From NCBI GenBank assembly GCA_963682025.1, contig OY821517.1, forward strand, positions 299,611,344-299,675,343: 64,000 bases of DNA, in the 5' to 3' direction. Shown here piece after piece: positions 22,370 through 34,378 of the stretch (position 1 is its first letter; the number at the start of each line of letters is the position of its first letter). The position numbers were made by a program, and so were the translations under genes. This DNA comes from Cordilura impudica (lineage: Eukaryota > Arthropoda > Insecta > Diptera > Scathophagidae). Below the pieces are notes generated by a model that was given only the letters and a program-made list of their open reading frames with translations, was not told where the DNA came from and did no database searches.

Positions 22370-24592
22370 GCGATAGATCTAAAAGACGGAAACTTAAAGA
22401 CGTTAACGATGAAATTGGATGTATATATAAAAGAATTTTTCCTACATCAATTACGATCATAGAAACAATTGACAAAAGTGGATATCATGAAAAAGTAGTT
22501 AAAGCTAGTCCAGTGAGAACAAAATGGATTCTTGAAATTAACAAAACAGCAATATATTCAGCTCAAATTGCGTGCAATTGAAAAAGGCTCAAATATGTAT
22601 CCAGCGTATCATCACATAACCGCTGATAAAATGGATTGTTTGACATCAAAGGACACTATCACAATCACACCAATTTCGGCAGATGTACAACTACAATCTC
22701 TACTTGATCACACAGCCGAATGCTTGCTACAACCAATAAAAGGAAATGAGTTAAAGAAATAAGGAAATACAAAATTAATTCTTTTTGTTAAATGGGGATG
22801 TGACAAAAACGACACAAACAAGTAGTATGTGAAAATATTTCGGACTCAGATATGTTCATGGTATCATTGCGATTGAAAAAGATTTTGGAAGATTCAGAGC
22901 CTGCGACTAGTACAACGCAAACAAAGGATAATTGGAAAAATGAGACCCCGTCTTCTACGAAATTCTGCAGGCCATTCAAATTGGAATTCAAAAATGAAAC
23001 TTATGATGCAATTAACAAAGAACTTACTTATATCAAGTCCCAAATTCCAACACTACAGCCATTAATACTACAGTTAGATGAGGAGCAAATTGAAGTAAGC
23101 TACCAATTACTGCTAACAATGATAGATGGAAAAGTAGGCCAGGCTTTGACTAACACGAAGGCTGCATCCAGCTGCATTATATGCCAAGCAACATCAAGCC
23201 AATTAAATCAAGTCCCGACAATATCATTAGATAATTCTGATGTACATGAATTTGGATTCTCACCACTAAATACAGGAATACGACTTATGGAACACATACT
23301 AAAAATCAGTTATGATTTGGATTTCGGGTCTTCAGGATTAATAAGAAACAACGCAACCAACAAGGAGTTAAGAAGTTCAAATAAGAAACATGTTCAAGAT
23401 AACTATCACAAATTTGGATTGATTATAGATCAGCCAAAGCAAGGGTCAGGCAATACCGCAAGAAGATTCTTTTCAAATCCGAAAACAGCATCTGAAATAA
23501 CAGGAGTGGATTTTAATCTTATTAGCAGATTTAAAATAATCTCAGCAGTACTTGCGTGCAATGAAGAAATTGACTCCAAAAAATTTGGAGATTATGCTAT
23601 GGAAACTTCAAAAATATTTACAACCAAGTACCCATGGAGAAATATATCTGCACAAGTTCCAAAAATTCTTTATCAAGCAGAAGATGTCATTAAATATCAT
23701 TTGCTGCCACTTGGAGATCTATTGTTATGTTCGGCGAGTTTAGCGAACATTAAAATAATGAAACACGTCGTTCTGATCGTGTAGGTAGTTCATAACCAAC
23801 TGTTTATTATAATTTTAAAATCAATAATTATATTTATTCGTCACAATAATAATTCTTACAACTAAGCAAAAGAAGGGTAAGAGAAAATACCCAATTACTT
23901 TTAAACAAGGTTCAGTAAATACACACATGAAACACACAATGTTCTATTCAAAAGCAGCCAACACATATCTTTATTTTCATATCAATTATGTGCGTTTCTA
24001 AATTTTCTACGGTGCCCAACACAACCACGACTGTGTTCGTTTTAATATTTCGTTATTTACACGAACATTTTTGTATCACATACTTTTTGTTTCAATCACA
24101 CATAAAGCGCACATTTTTGAGTGTTGCTTTATTTGAAGTTCATGTTCTGGTACGTGTAGTGAAAAAAACACAGAACATGTACAATAAACAGGTTCGAGTT
24201 CAGTTATATTTCAAGTCGTGTTGTGGCTCGTGTAGTAAGAAAAAACACAACATGTACAATGAACAGGTTCGAGTTCAGTTATATTTTAAGTCGTGTTTAC
24301 TCATTCATTTGGTATTTTCACTACACTATCAGAGGAGGCTCAGGAAAAAAAGGAATAAGGATTACAGATTTTATAGAGAGCACAATACTAGAAATATTTT
24401 ACGAAATTCCACAAATGAAGATCTATTTAATATATTATTGGTAACGTCAGATCCATTCACCTCCAGTATTCGAAATCAATGGGAAGTGGAACATCGGGAT
24501 TTAGATGAAAAATTCAAAAAACTACTAAAGAACAGAAATAATACACAACAAAATATGGAATATTTGCAATCAGTATTTGAATCAAATGAATA
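22370..24592 (+). pseudogene. Transib (RAG1-like) transposase, interrupted
   Basis: The N-terminal part (22370-22560) reads KRRKLKDVNDEIG and KASPVRTKW. Next comes GSNMYPAYHHITADKMDC (22580-22650) and KWGCDK (22790-22807), which holds the likely first catalytic Asp. A long frame (22852-23720) follows with TPSSTKFCRPFKLEF, LLLTMIDGKVGQAL, SSCIICQATSS, GFSPLNTGIRLMEHIL, GSGNTARRFFSNPK, EITGVDFNLISRFKII and KYPWRNISAQVPKILYQ. After the solo LTR, LSEEAQEKRNKDYRFYREHN (24325-24385) holds the likely catalytic Glu, then NSTNEDLFNILLVTSDP. The C-x2-C and GNxARRFF features parallel the RAG1 core. It has two or three frameshifts besides the insertion. The second catalytic Asp was not assigned. Confidence 0.75.
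23723..24325. mobile_element. Solo LTR in the Transib gene
   Basis: The segment starts TGTTATGT and ends CACTACA, so it has TG...CA termini. It is flanked by CTAT at 23719-23722 and 24326-24329, a 4-bp duplication as for Ty3/gypsy-type elements. Removing it and one CTAT restores the Transib frame LPLGD to LSEEAQE. Within it, near 24150-24295, a unit of about 76 bp (CATGTACAATAAACAGG, TTCGAGTTCAGTTATATTT) is repeated twice. No internal retroelement genes remain, as expected after LTR-LTR recombination. Confidence 0.8.
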
Positions 24593-25316
24593 ATAATTAT
24601 AAGTACGAAAAACAAAAACGAACACAACCTCCCATTGTTACAAATGCTAATAAATTCTATTGCAGTTTTTTTAAGGTTTTTGTTACCCCCATATGTATGA
24701 AATGTTTTAATAAATAAGAAAGATTCAAAAAATAAAATCCCTTATTTTCATATCAAAATCAGAATCATTGCGCTAATGTTCAGCAGATTTATTTTAACAA
24801 ATTTGACAGCAAAAAATTTTCAATTTTTCAGTAGTAATAACAAAATTTCCAGTTGATTTTATTTTTTTTTTTTTGAACGTACAAATTTTTTTGAGGGTAA
24901 ACATTAAAAAAAACCCATTATTACAAAAAATGTTTGTAATTATTATTAAAATCCATTTTTAATTAATAAAAAATTTTTTAATAAATAAAAAAAAAAATAA
25001 AAGACCCATATTTCACGCTAAAAGTGAAAAAAATGAAAAGTTCAACTTTGACCTATAATTTCTTAAAAAGTACTCAATCAATTTTATTGAAAACAGACTC
25101 AAGTTCAACTAAATATCTACCCACTAAAAGAAGAATTACTAAAATAATATGATCGCTTCAACAGTTACAGAATTTTGGCCAGTGAAAAACAATTTTCAGC
25201 CACTGTGCGTCGACAATTTCGAAGAATTTTTATTTGGGCAAATATTTGAAAAGTTGTTTACATTTTTTCTGCACGTGCAATACCGAGAAATTTTAGAGTA
25301 GGAGCCGCAAGTTTTT

Positions 25317-25395
25317 GTGGGGTGTCCGATGCTGATTCCGGTACAAACACCGCGATTCTGATTCCGACTCAACAACTCCGACTCCGACTCCACAG
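25317..25395. repeat. TCCGACTC-type short repeat
   Basis: Imperfect GATTCCG/TCCGACTC units within about 80 bp, downstream of the Transib. No function is apparent. Confidence 0.5.
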
Positions 25396-25446
25396 CTTTG
25401 GATTTAAAGGAATATCAGGAAGCCGATTTATGTGGAAATCAAAGCT

Positions 25447-25921
25447 AACAAGCAAGAGTGTTAAATTCGGCTGTGCCGAATCTTTGGTACCCTCCACATC
25501 GGATTTTTCGTTTACATTAATAACTGGACTTATTGCATTATCTACAACAAATGTAAACAAAATATTTTAAAAACCAACAATTTGATAAACTTAATACTAA
25601 ATTATTACAAGAAACACACTGCATTTTTAATATTTTTGGAGGTGTCTTCATATTTTTGGACATATCTAGGCACAGCCTGCCTATAAATAATGATAACCAT
25701 TATTGTCTTAACTCTACCCAGGCAAATGGTTTATTTTATGAATCAGCGTAATATGAACAGACAGATGGACAGACGGACCTCGCTATATCGACTCGAGTTG
25801 TTATAAGGATCAAGAATATATATATACTTAATGGGGTTGCAAATGAATTTTTCGATGCATTATAAACGGAGTGACAAACTGATAACAAAACCTCTAAACG
25901 GTGGTGTCGAGGGTATAAAAA
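25447..25921 (-). mobile_element. DINE-like element (family 2), short copy
   Basis: It starts with the hairpin end: AACAAGCAAGAGTGTTAAA, then ATTCGGCTGTGCCGAAT, then TACCCTCCAC. It ends with the reverse of the INE-1-like block (GACAGATGGACAGACGGAC, near 25760; GATCAAGAATATATATATAC) and GGGTATAAAA. At 475 bp it shows the size of family 2 without the expanded core seen at 1094-4261. Confidence 0.75.
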
Positions 25922-26029
25922 TGGTCTGTTCAAATAATTGTTGAAAGTAATTGAAATAGAAAGCAAAAGTAACATTTGGAATAGGGCATTTTTAGGTTAT
26001 ATCCTTTTGAATTATGTTAGTTTAGGCTG

Positions 26030-26290
26030 AAAGGGTAGCTAGCCGATAGCGACTACTCACGAAGGCCATAAGGTCCCATTGTAATAAAAGATTGTGTCAG
26101 GCTTTTACCGGCTTGTCGAATTATGTGCTCGATTTCACCAATCTTCAAATATCTGTTGGTTTAATTCTGCAAGGCTCTCTTAATTGGATAACTCAATATT
26201 TACAAAGCTGGTGTAATACTATCTCTTGTTCTTCTTCATAACAAGTCCTGCAATATTCTCTAATTTGAATAGTAGTTTCAGGGCCCCGTA
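26030..26290 (-). pseudogene. LINE C-terminal tail fragment (Cys/His motif)
   Basis: On the minus strand around 26270-26200 it reads IRECCRTCYEEEQEIVLHQLC. This fits the CxxC...ExE..xHxLC motif found after RNase H in R1/LOA/I-type LINEs. The nearby downstream sequence (LREPCRIKPTDI) also fits a tail. It is short and isolated and has stops. Confidence 0.5.
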
Positions 26291-27427
26291 CTACCTACAA
26301 TACAATGTAGAATAACGGAGAAGCCTTTTAAATTACAATTTATTATTTTTTTTAAACGAAATTTTCGAATTTATTTTCCAATACACCACTAAAGTGTATT
26401 CTGACAAATCGCGTATAAATATTTGCTTTAATTTTCGAAATTTATTCAATGCATCTAGGAAGGTGAAATCACTAAAAGTCCTACCACTTTTAAAACACAG
26501 TGTAGATTGAATTTTTCTCTGCATTTTTTTTTTTTTTTGTTCCTCTTTAAAAAACAATTTTTCGCTTAACGTCATTTGAGAAATGCTTAAAGTAATACTT
26601 ACAATTTTGTTAAACCCTGCAACAACATCATGAACATCACATCATCAACAACAAAAACAACGACTAAAGTGAAATAAAACACAAACGCCCCCTTTAACAC
26701 TATACAAAAAAAAAAAAAAACAAAAAAATATATAAAATTAAGAAAAAAAAAAAACACGACATCTGCTTTGTTGTATGTTAAAGTGCCTAAGAGCATAAAG
26801 TTAGTGTTTTGAATGTCTAACTAGCTGCCTGCCTTTCTGGCTGTCTGTCCGTAGGTCTGTCCAAATATACACCAACAATACCAAAACCACCTAACTAACA
26901 GTATACTTACTATGCGAGAGTACGAATAGTCTTTCAGCACTGACTGAAAAGACGACTAACTAAAAATGTATGACTTGTCGTTTATAAATGTTCTGAATGT
27001 GTCGTGTCTATCAGTTTGTTACACCTAAACCAAATAAAATAGCAGAACAGAAGATTGTATGTCAAACAACCGCATGTTTTACTCACTTCACCACCATTTG
27101 ACGGTTGGTTGCAGTGACGTTCTAGTTGAAGAAGAAGTGCTACAAAATGACTGACATTGAGTACTTGGGTATTGTGTTGTTGACTAAAAAGTGTCGTCTG
27201 TCTGTTCTTTAGAAAATAAGTAATGTTTTGTATTTGTTTGCTCTAAAAAGTGTGTTTTTGTTGTCAAAGCAATAGCAGTTTAAAATACACCCTACCAGAA
27301 GAAATAATTAATTAATTTGTAGTCGGTTCAAAATCAATAAGCTTACCTTAGCATCAATTTGCCTTAGTCTTTCATTAAATGAGATAGTAACTCTAAGTAA
27401 GGATTGCAAGATAATTCAAAAATAGTT
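26291..27427. other. No gene seen; spacer with fly-type simple repeats
   Basis: Contains A-runs, CAACAACA-like and CTGTCTGTCCG-like tracts. Short frames on the minus strand at 26333-26796 are rich in F, V and K from the homopolymers and I do not accept them as genes. Confidence 0.4.
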
Positions 27428-29938
27428 TTTTGATGTGTAAACATCTATACGCGCACAATACAATCACAAAAACAGCGTAACATGTGAGCCGTAAGACAAA
27501 ATCGGTGTGACATGATTGTATTGGTGAAAAAAATGATATCTAAGAACCTGTTTGAAAATGAAAAATGAAAAATAAAAAATGAATAATAAAATATGAAAAA
27601 TGAAAAATAAAAAATAAAAAATAAAAAATGAAAAATGAAAAATAAAAAATGAAAATTGAAAAAAGAAAAATGAAAAACGAAAAATTAAAAATGAAAACTA
27701 AAAAATAAAAAATGAAAATGAAAAATAAAAAATGAAAAATAAAAAATGAAAAATGAAAAATAAGAAATGAAAAATAAAAAATGAAAAATGAAAAATATAA
27801 AATTAAAAATTAAAAATTAATAATTAAAAATTAAAAATTAAAAATTAAAAATTAAAAATTAAAAATTAAAAATTAAAAATTAAAAATTAAAAATTAAAAA
27901 TTAAAAATTAAAAATTAAAAATTAAAAATTAAAAATTAAAAATTAAAAATTAAAAATTAAAAATTAAAAATTAAAAATTAAAAATTAAAAATTAAAAATT
28001 AAAAATTAAAAATTAAAAATTAAAAATTAAAAATTAAAAATTAAAAATTAAAAATTAAAAATTAAAAATTAAAAATTAAAAATTAAAAATTAAAAATTAA
28101 AAATTAAAAATTAAAAATTAAAAATTAAAAATTAAAAATTAAAAATTAAAAATTAAAAATTAAAAATTAAAAGTTAAAAATTAAAAATTAAAAATTAAAA
28201 CTTAAAAATTAAAAATTAAAAATTAAAAATTAAAAATTAAAAATTAAAAATTAAAAATTAAAAATTAAAAATTAAAAATTAAAAATTAAAAATTAAAAAT
28301 TAAAAATTAAAAATTAAAAATTAAAAATTAAAAATTAAAAATTAAAAATTAAAAATTAAAAATTAAAAATTAAAAATTAGAAATTAAAAATTTAAAATTT
28401 TAAATTAAAAATTTAAAATTTAAAATTAAAAATTTAAAGTTAAAAATTAAGAATTAAAAATTAAAAATTAAAATTTAAAAATTAAAAATTAAAAATTAGA
28501 AATTAAAAATTAAAAATTAAAAATTAAAACCTAAAAATTAAAAATTAAAAATTAAAAATTAAAAATCAAAACTTAAAAATTAAAAATTAAAAATTAAAAA
28601 TTAAAAATTAAAAATTAAAAATTAAAATTTAAAAATTAAAAATTAAAAATTAAAAATTAAAAATTAAAAATTAAAAATTAAAAATTAAAAATTAAAAATT
28701 AAAAATTAAAAATTAAAATTTAAAAATTAAAAATTAAAAATTAAAAATTAAAAATTAAAAATTAAAAATTAAAAATTAAAAATTAAAAATTAAAAATTAA
28801 AAATTAAAAATTAAAAATTAAAAATTAAAAATTAAAAATTAAAAATTAAAAATTAAAAATTAAAAATTAAAAATTAAAAATTAAAATTTAGAAATTAAAA
28901 ATTAAAAATTAGAAATTAGAAATTAAAAATTAAAAATTAAAAATTAAAAATTAAAAATTAAAAATTTAAAATTAAAAATTGAAAATTAAAAATTAAAAAT
29001 TAAAAATTAAAATTTAAAAATTAAAAATTAAAAATTAAAAATTAAAAATTAAAAATTAAAAATTAAAAATTAAAAATTAAAATTAAAAATTAAAAATTAA
29101 AAATTAAAAATTAAAAATTAAAAATTAAAAATTAAAAATTAAAAATTAAAAATTAAAAATTAAAAATTAAAAATTAAAAATTAAAAATTAAAAATTAAAA
29201 ATTAAAAATTAAAAATTAAAAATTAAAAATTAAAAATTAAAAATTAAAAATTAAAAATTAAAAATTAAAAATTATAAATTAAAAATTAAAAATTAAAAAT
29301 TAAAAATTAAAAACTAAAAATTAAAAATTAAAAATTAAAAATTAAAAATTAAAAAATAAAAATTAAAAATTAAAAATGAGAAATAAAAAATGAAAAATAA
29401 AACATGAAAAATAAAAATAAAAAATAAAAAATAAAAATAAAAATAATAAGTGAAAAATAACTAATGAAAAATTAAAAACTAAATTAACAAAAAAACAAAT
29501 AAAAAATGAAAAATAACATATGAAAAATTAAAAATGAAAAATTTAAATGAAAAATAAAAAATGAAAAATGACAAATAAAAAATGAAAAATAAAAAATGAA
29601 AAATAAAAAATTAAAAATTAAAATTGAAAAATGAGACATAAACAATGAAAAATAAAAAATGAAAAAAGAAAATTAAAAATGAAAAATAAAAAATGAAAAA
29701 CGAGAAATGAAAACTGAAAAATTTAAAAATAAAAAATTAAAAATTAAAAACGAAAAATAAAAAATTAACCGGTTGAAATAATAAGTATTTTTATATTAGC
29801 AGAGCCCCTGCAGTTGATTGCTATAAGTGATACATAGCTGACGCTTTCTGTTTGATTTTAGAAAAGTGCCATAAAAAATCTTTAATTACTAGATGTTTAT
29901 ACATCTCCCCTGTGATCGGACTCACAGAATTTTTTTTT
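27428..29938 (+). mobile_element. Dispersed repeat with low-complexity core, copy 1
   Basis: The left flank (GTGTAAACATCTATACGCGC, then CGTAAGACAAAATCGGTGTG and ATTGGTGAAAAAA) and the right flank (TTATATTAGCAGAGCCCCTG, then CATCTCCCCTGTGATCGGAC) both recur in inverted order at 43295-43160 and 38925-38728. Between the flanks both copies hold GAAAAATAAAAAATG-type repeats. So this is one element with an AT simple-repeat core. Near its ends it has GATGTGTAAACATCT and AGATGTTTATACATCT, which are partly inverse. No coding sequence is seen, and the class is unknown. Confidence 0.65.
27796..29377. repeat. (TTAAAAA)n satellite-like array, about 1.6 kb
   Basis: A very regular 7-base tandem array, roughly 220 copies, with scattered single changes and a more irregular patch near 28380-28450. 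It is flanked on both sides by less regular TGAAAAA/TAAAAAA repeats (27555-27795 and 29378-29768). Being pure A/T, it is prone to slippage, bent and easily unwound DNA, and assembly error. Confidence 0.95.
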
Positions 29939-30179
29939 ATTATATCCAATTTAAAGGCTACTATGGAATCATAATTATATTAGTCCAAATTAAATAATTA
30001 TCTTCAGAGTGTCTTCATTTCATTCTCGTTAGTTTATATTAATTGCTCTTCTAAAGAGTTTATTTTACCTACTAGAATTCCCGAGTTCTAACTTAGATAA
30101 GGTTATATAAAATCGGTGGCAACTAGTATGTTGCAATTGAGATTGTTAACGGCATTTCATTTTCCGCTTTGTTTTTTAT

Positions 30180-31690
30180 TACTACTTATTTGTTACCCCA
30201 CTTATTGAATATAAAGAACAATTCTATTGGGAAATTTTCCGATAACATAAACATGTCTAAGGATAGCAACTATAATTTGTAGAAAGCTACTACGTCGAAG
30301 AAAAAGAAGCCCACCGTTGCTCAGCATCTTAAGAATACATTTGATAATCACCGAATTAATAATCCTGCCGAACACATAGAAATTTCCCAATTTTTTGACG
30401 TTCTTGATCAGTTGATCAGTACCAATTAAACATTTTTCACCTTCAGAAGTCAAAGCTGAAATAAAAAAACTCAATCCCAAAAAATCTCACGGATATGACA
30501 ATACTGATGCCAAATTAAAAATTTTCCTAAAAAAGCTATCCTGTTTTTTACATTATTTTTTAACTTAATTTTACGACTAAGCCACTTTCCATCACAGTGG
30601 AAATGTGCCGATATCAAAAAACCAAACAAACCTGAAGATAACGTCATACAGACCGACAATTTTATTATGTATTTTTTCAAAAATTTTTTTAAAAAAATTT
30701 TCCTAAATCTAAGAAAGTTCCCGATCATCAGTTTGGGTTTCGACAAAAACATGACATACTCGAGCAGTGCACAGAGTTATAAATGTAATTCTACAATCTT
30801 TTGAAGAAAAGAAATACTGCTCAGCGGTTTCCTTAGATATCAAACAGGCGTTCGACAGAGTTTGGCGAATTGGTCTATTGTCGAAAATAAAATGGCCTCT
30901 TCCACCTTTGTCATATTTAATTATCAAATCTTTTCTACAAAATAGAATTGTTTACGTCAAGCTCGCTGACGAAAAAACTTCTCTTTTTGATATAAGGAGG
31001 AGCAGGAGTTTCTCAAGACAGTGTACTTAGTCCGGTCCATTGTACAGTATTCACTGCTGACATGCCAACTTCCAAAACTATAGGTATGTCAACATATGCT
31101 GATCACACGGCTGTATTATAAACAGATGAATCGCCACAGCATCCATTTATGTACAAAATTATTTAAAATTGTTAGAATTGTAGCTAGGAAAATGGAAGTT
31201 TAAGGTAATCGCAGAAAAGTCAGTACACGTTACATTTGCACTAAGAAGAGGGTATTGTCGTAATCTCTTTATTGATAATACCCAAATTCCCAAAAGGGAT
31301 TGTCTCGAATACCTTGCGATGCACTTGGATGGTCGACTGACATGGAAGGAACACAGAAAAGCCAAAGAACAGCATATAAATATACAAAATAAAGGGCTTT
31401 ACTGGTTGATTGGATCTAAATTTCAACTAACTACCGAAAACAAGTTAAGACTTTACAAGACTATTTTAAAACCCATTTGGATATACGGGATTCAACTGTG
31501 GGAGACTGCAAGCCATTCGAATATTGAAATGATCTAAGGGTATCAGTCTTAGACAGTTTAGCGAAAAGTATTTGACGGGACTAAGTAATTATGTCAACCC
31601 TTCGGCTATTGCCTTATTAGATGACGAACAGACGAAATTAAAAGACTGAATAGATACCGCATCCTAGACATTCCTTTCTGAAACTAGCTA
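30180..31690 (+). pseudogene. LINE reverse transcriptase remnant (Jockey-like)
   Basis: The + strand reads EVKAEIKKLNPKKSHGYD (near 30450-30500), then HFPSQWKCAD, FSKIFLKKF, a decayed FGF, HRVINVILQSFEEKKYCS and LDIKQAFDRVWRIGLL (30836-30885). Further on, TYADHTAV (31093-31115) stands where the catalytic YADD is expected, so a key Asp is lost. Then AEKSVHVTF, YLAMHLDGRLTWKEH (31307-31350), LYKTILKPIWIYGIQLWETAS (to 31515) and DEQTKLKD near 31635. There is no RNase H. Several frameshifts split it. The Helitron at 31695 begins just after its end. Confidence 0.8.
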
Positions 31691-32739
31691 ATTATCTATA
31701 TATATAAAAATGAATCGTGGTTTGTTCATCCGCGTAAAACTTGAAAACTGCAGGACCAAAAGGGATACTTTCTTCTGCGAAGCTATTCTTAATATGGATA
31801 GTCATACAAAAATGGTCGGTATCGGATAAGTGGGCGTGGTACATCCCATAGAAAATTAATTTTTAACATCATATATCTTAAGTACTGTTGTAGGGAGAGC
31901 TTTGCAACTTTGTATGAGGTCATCTATTATTGCGGTGAGTTGCTGTAGCCATTGTAAAAATGAACGGTATTGGTATTTGATACTTTATGTGACGTCATCT
32001 GTTATTAGTGTAAGTAAACCTGACGAAAATAGGCTAGATGGGACAAATGGGCGGGGTACATCCCCTAAAAAGTACTGATTACATAATATTTACATATACC
32101 GAGTATAACGATAGGGAGAGCTTTGCAATTTTATGTGAGTTCATCTATTCCTGTGATAAGCCGTTGCGTAAATGGGCGTATAAAATAAATTTTCAAAATA
32201 ATAAAAGTATCTTGAATAATATAAAAGGGAAATTGAAGATAATTTGAGTGAGTTCATAGGTTATTAGTGTGAGTAGCTGTTCTGAAAACGGGCTGTATCG
32301 GATAAATGGGTGGGGTAACTTCCATAAGAGTAATTATTAAACTTTAATATATTGTATCGTTTTAATCGCCAATGTTTAAGGAAAATGGCAATTTCAGCAG
32401 CATAACAAAAATTGAAAATTCCTCAATTTTCATAAAAGTCAATTGCTACTGCGGTAGTATAAGATGAAGTAAATAGTAAATTTATCAAAAGATTTTTAAT
32501 TTACTTCAATTGCCAGGTCTTCCATCACAGAATTTAATAGCAAAGTTGAATTTTAAAATAACATATTTAAATTTAAGCTTACATAAGTGCTTCAATTTCA
32601 AAAACTTTATTATTGAATAACTGGTTTACTATTGAATAACTGTTTGACTTTCGGATACTTTCATCATTTTTATTGATTTTTCAACTAAAATATTTACCAT
32701 TTACGAAATATATCATTGCGAATCTGTATTACGATGCCA

Positions 32740-34170
32740 ACAAGAGCTTAGGGTAACATTGGCCGGTATTTTCAGGATGCTACGCGGCACCGAAATATAA
32801 TTTAACCAACGTCTGCAATGTAAGTTAATACCCCAATACAAACACCACAAAATACACTAACACACCACACACGATACTCAAACCTTCAACTATACAGATT
32901 CATGGGAAAATTTTTCATCCTGCTGAATCGCTGTTACCGCATCCAGATCAAGATCACAAATATCTCCAAATATACTTTCTTGGTGATTCACAAGATGAAG
33001 TAAATCGACGTTGTGTTATCTTTAATGCAACGAAGAGAGAAATAGTCCAGCAATTACAGCAAATGTCACGCGAACACAATGAACTAATCAAACTTTTTAC
33101 GACTTCGTTGGAAAAACTGCCACTGTCATAAAAGTGGACAAACGACCAGCAGCACTGGATCGAACGTTGAAAGATTTGCGTAGCAATAATCTTAGATTTG
33201 GAAGTGTGATTATATTGTTGGCAGGAGACTTCAGGCAAACACTTCCCGTTATTCCGAAATCAACAGCAGTGGATGAATTAAATGCATGTCTGAAGTCATC
33301 GTATTTGTGGCGATACGTAAAAGTCGTTCCATTGACTATGAATATGCGAGTGTTCCTACAACAGGATAGAAGCTCTCTCCAAAGAACTGCTGAGAATTGG
33401 AAATGGATAGATAGATAGATAGATACTTCCAGTGGTTTAATATCAATTCCACCTGCCATTTGCCAATTCACTTCAACGAAAAATTAACTCATCTCTAAAG
33501 TATATCCGAACATTGGCCAAAATTGTCTGAGCTATGATTGGTTGAGCGCGCGCGCAATTTTAGCTGCAAAAAATATTGATGTCAATGATTTGAATTGGAC
33601 GATTCAGCATCAAATACTTGGCGAATTGCACTCATACAAATCGATGGATCACGTTGAAAACGAAGACGATGTCGTGAACTATCCAGTGGAATTCTTAAAC
33701 TCTTTGGATTTGCCTGGAATGCCGCCTCATCATTTGCGCCTTAAAGTTGGATCTGTCATATTTATGCTACGAAATCTTCATTCCCCGAAACTATGCAATG
33801 GAACTCGATTGATTATGCCGAAATCAATGAGTAATGTGATAGTGGCAAGGATTTTTAAATGGCGGTTCAAGGGAGAATAATGCTTAATTCCGCGAATCCC
33901 TTGACTTCAACCGATTTGGCGTTCCAGTTCAAACGCGTTCAGTTCCCAGTGAAACTTGCATTTGCGATGACAATAAACAAGTCACAATGATAATCCCTGG
34001 AAGTGTGCGTTACGAATTTGGAAATGTCATGCTTTTCACACGGCCAGCTTTATGTTGCGTGTTCTCGAGTTGGCGCACCATCCTCACTATTCATTTACGC
34101 TCCGGAGCAGAAAACAAAAAAGGTCGTATATCGTGCAGCATTGAATTGACTACAATCATTGTTCTATACT
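32740..34170 (+). pseudogene. Helitron Rep-helicase remnant with internal deletion
   Basis: The upstream part (32870-33130) reads HPAESLLPHPDQDHKYLQ, YFLGDSQDEVNRRCVIFN and HNELIKLFTTSLEKLP, which is the region before the Rep catalytic motif. It then jumps directly to RPAALDRTLKDLRSNNLRFG and LLAGDFRQTLPVIPKS (33140-33260), which is Pif1-like helicase. The Rep two-His motif and the helicase Walker A are missing, so about 2 kb were lost. Then follow ARAILAAKNIDVNDLNW, DVVNYPVEFLNSLDLPGMPP and VIFMLRNLHSPKLCNGTRLI (33545-33815), and finally FQFKRVQFPVKLAFAMTINK and the last helicase motif (near 34060). Frameshifts occur throughout. Confidence 0.88.
33402..33424. repeat. GATA microsatellite in Helitron 1
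   Basis: Five to six copies of GATA interrupt the helicase frame after TAENWKW. Confidence 0.85.
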
Positions 34171-34378
34171 TTTTTTTAAATTAATATTTGATTTAATCCT
34201 ATTTTCGCAAAATGTTCGACGGGACGAAGACCGTCGGGTCAGCTGTCCGTATAATTATATATTCAACTGAATTCAAATTATGTTATTGCGTCATCTGTTA
34301 ACGGTCGATAATTCTCGATTTAAAAAAAAATTCGAAAAAATCTCTTCTGGACAAAACGAAGTTTGCCGGGTTAGCTAG

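Larger units (their letters stand above)
21234..25207 (+). mobile_element. Transib DNA transposon with RSS-like ends
   Basis: The 5' end is CACTGTGGCTGAAATTTTG and the inverted 3' end is CACAGTGGCTGAAAATTG. Both continue, after a diverged stretch, to TGGCCAAAA at the same distance. The flanking 5-mers are CGTGG (21229-21233) and CGTCG (25208-25212), a near match to the GC-rich 5-bp duplications known for Transib. The heptamer CACAGTG equals the V(D)J recombination signal heptamer, and Transib is the known transposon relative of RAG1. The 3974 bp hold a decayed transposase and a solo LTR (23723-24325). Confidence 0.8.
31695..34378 (+). mobile_element. Helitron 1, internally deleted
   Basis: The 5' end is TCTATATATATAAAAATG directly after an A (31694). 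The 3' end is GCCGGGTTAGCTAG directly before a T (34379). TC...CTAG ends and A/T insertion are hallmarks of Helitrons. The first kilobase has imperfect repeats (AGGGAGAGCTTTGCAA, TGGGCGTGGTACATCCC). Coding remnants of Rep/helicase occupy 32740-34170. At 2.7 kb it is less than half the length of a full Helitron. Confidence 0.88.

Noticed and set aside
26599..26796. Frame with FFFFLNFIYFFVFFFFC
   Set aside because: Product of A-runs on the + strand. No gene.
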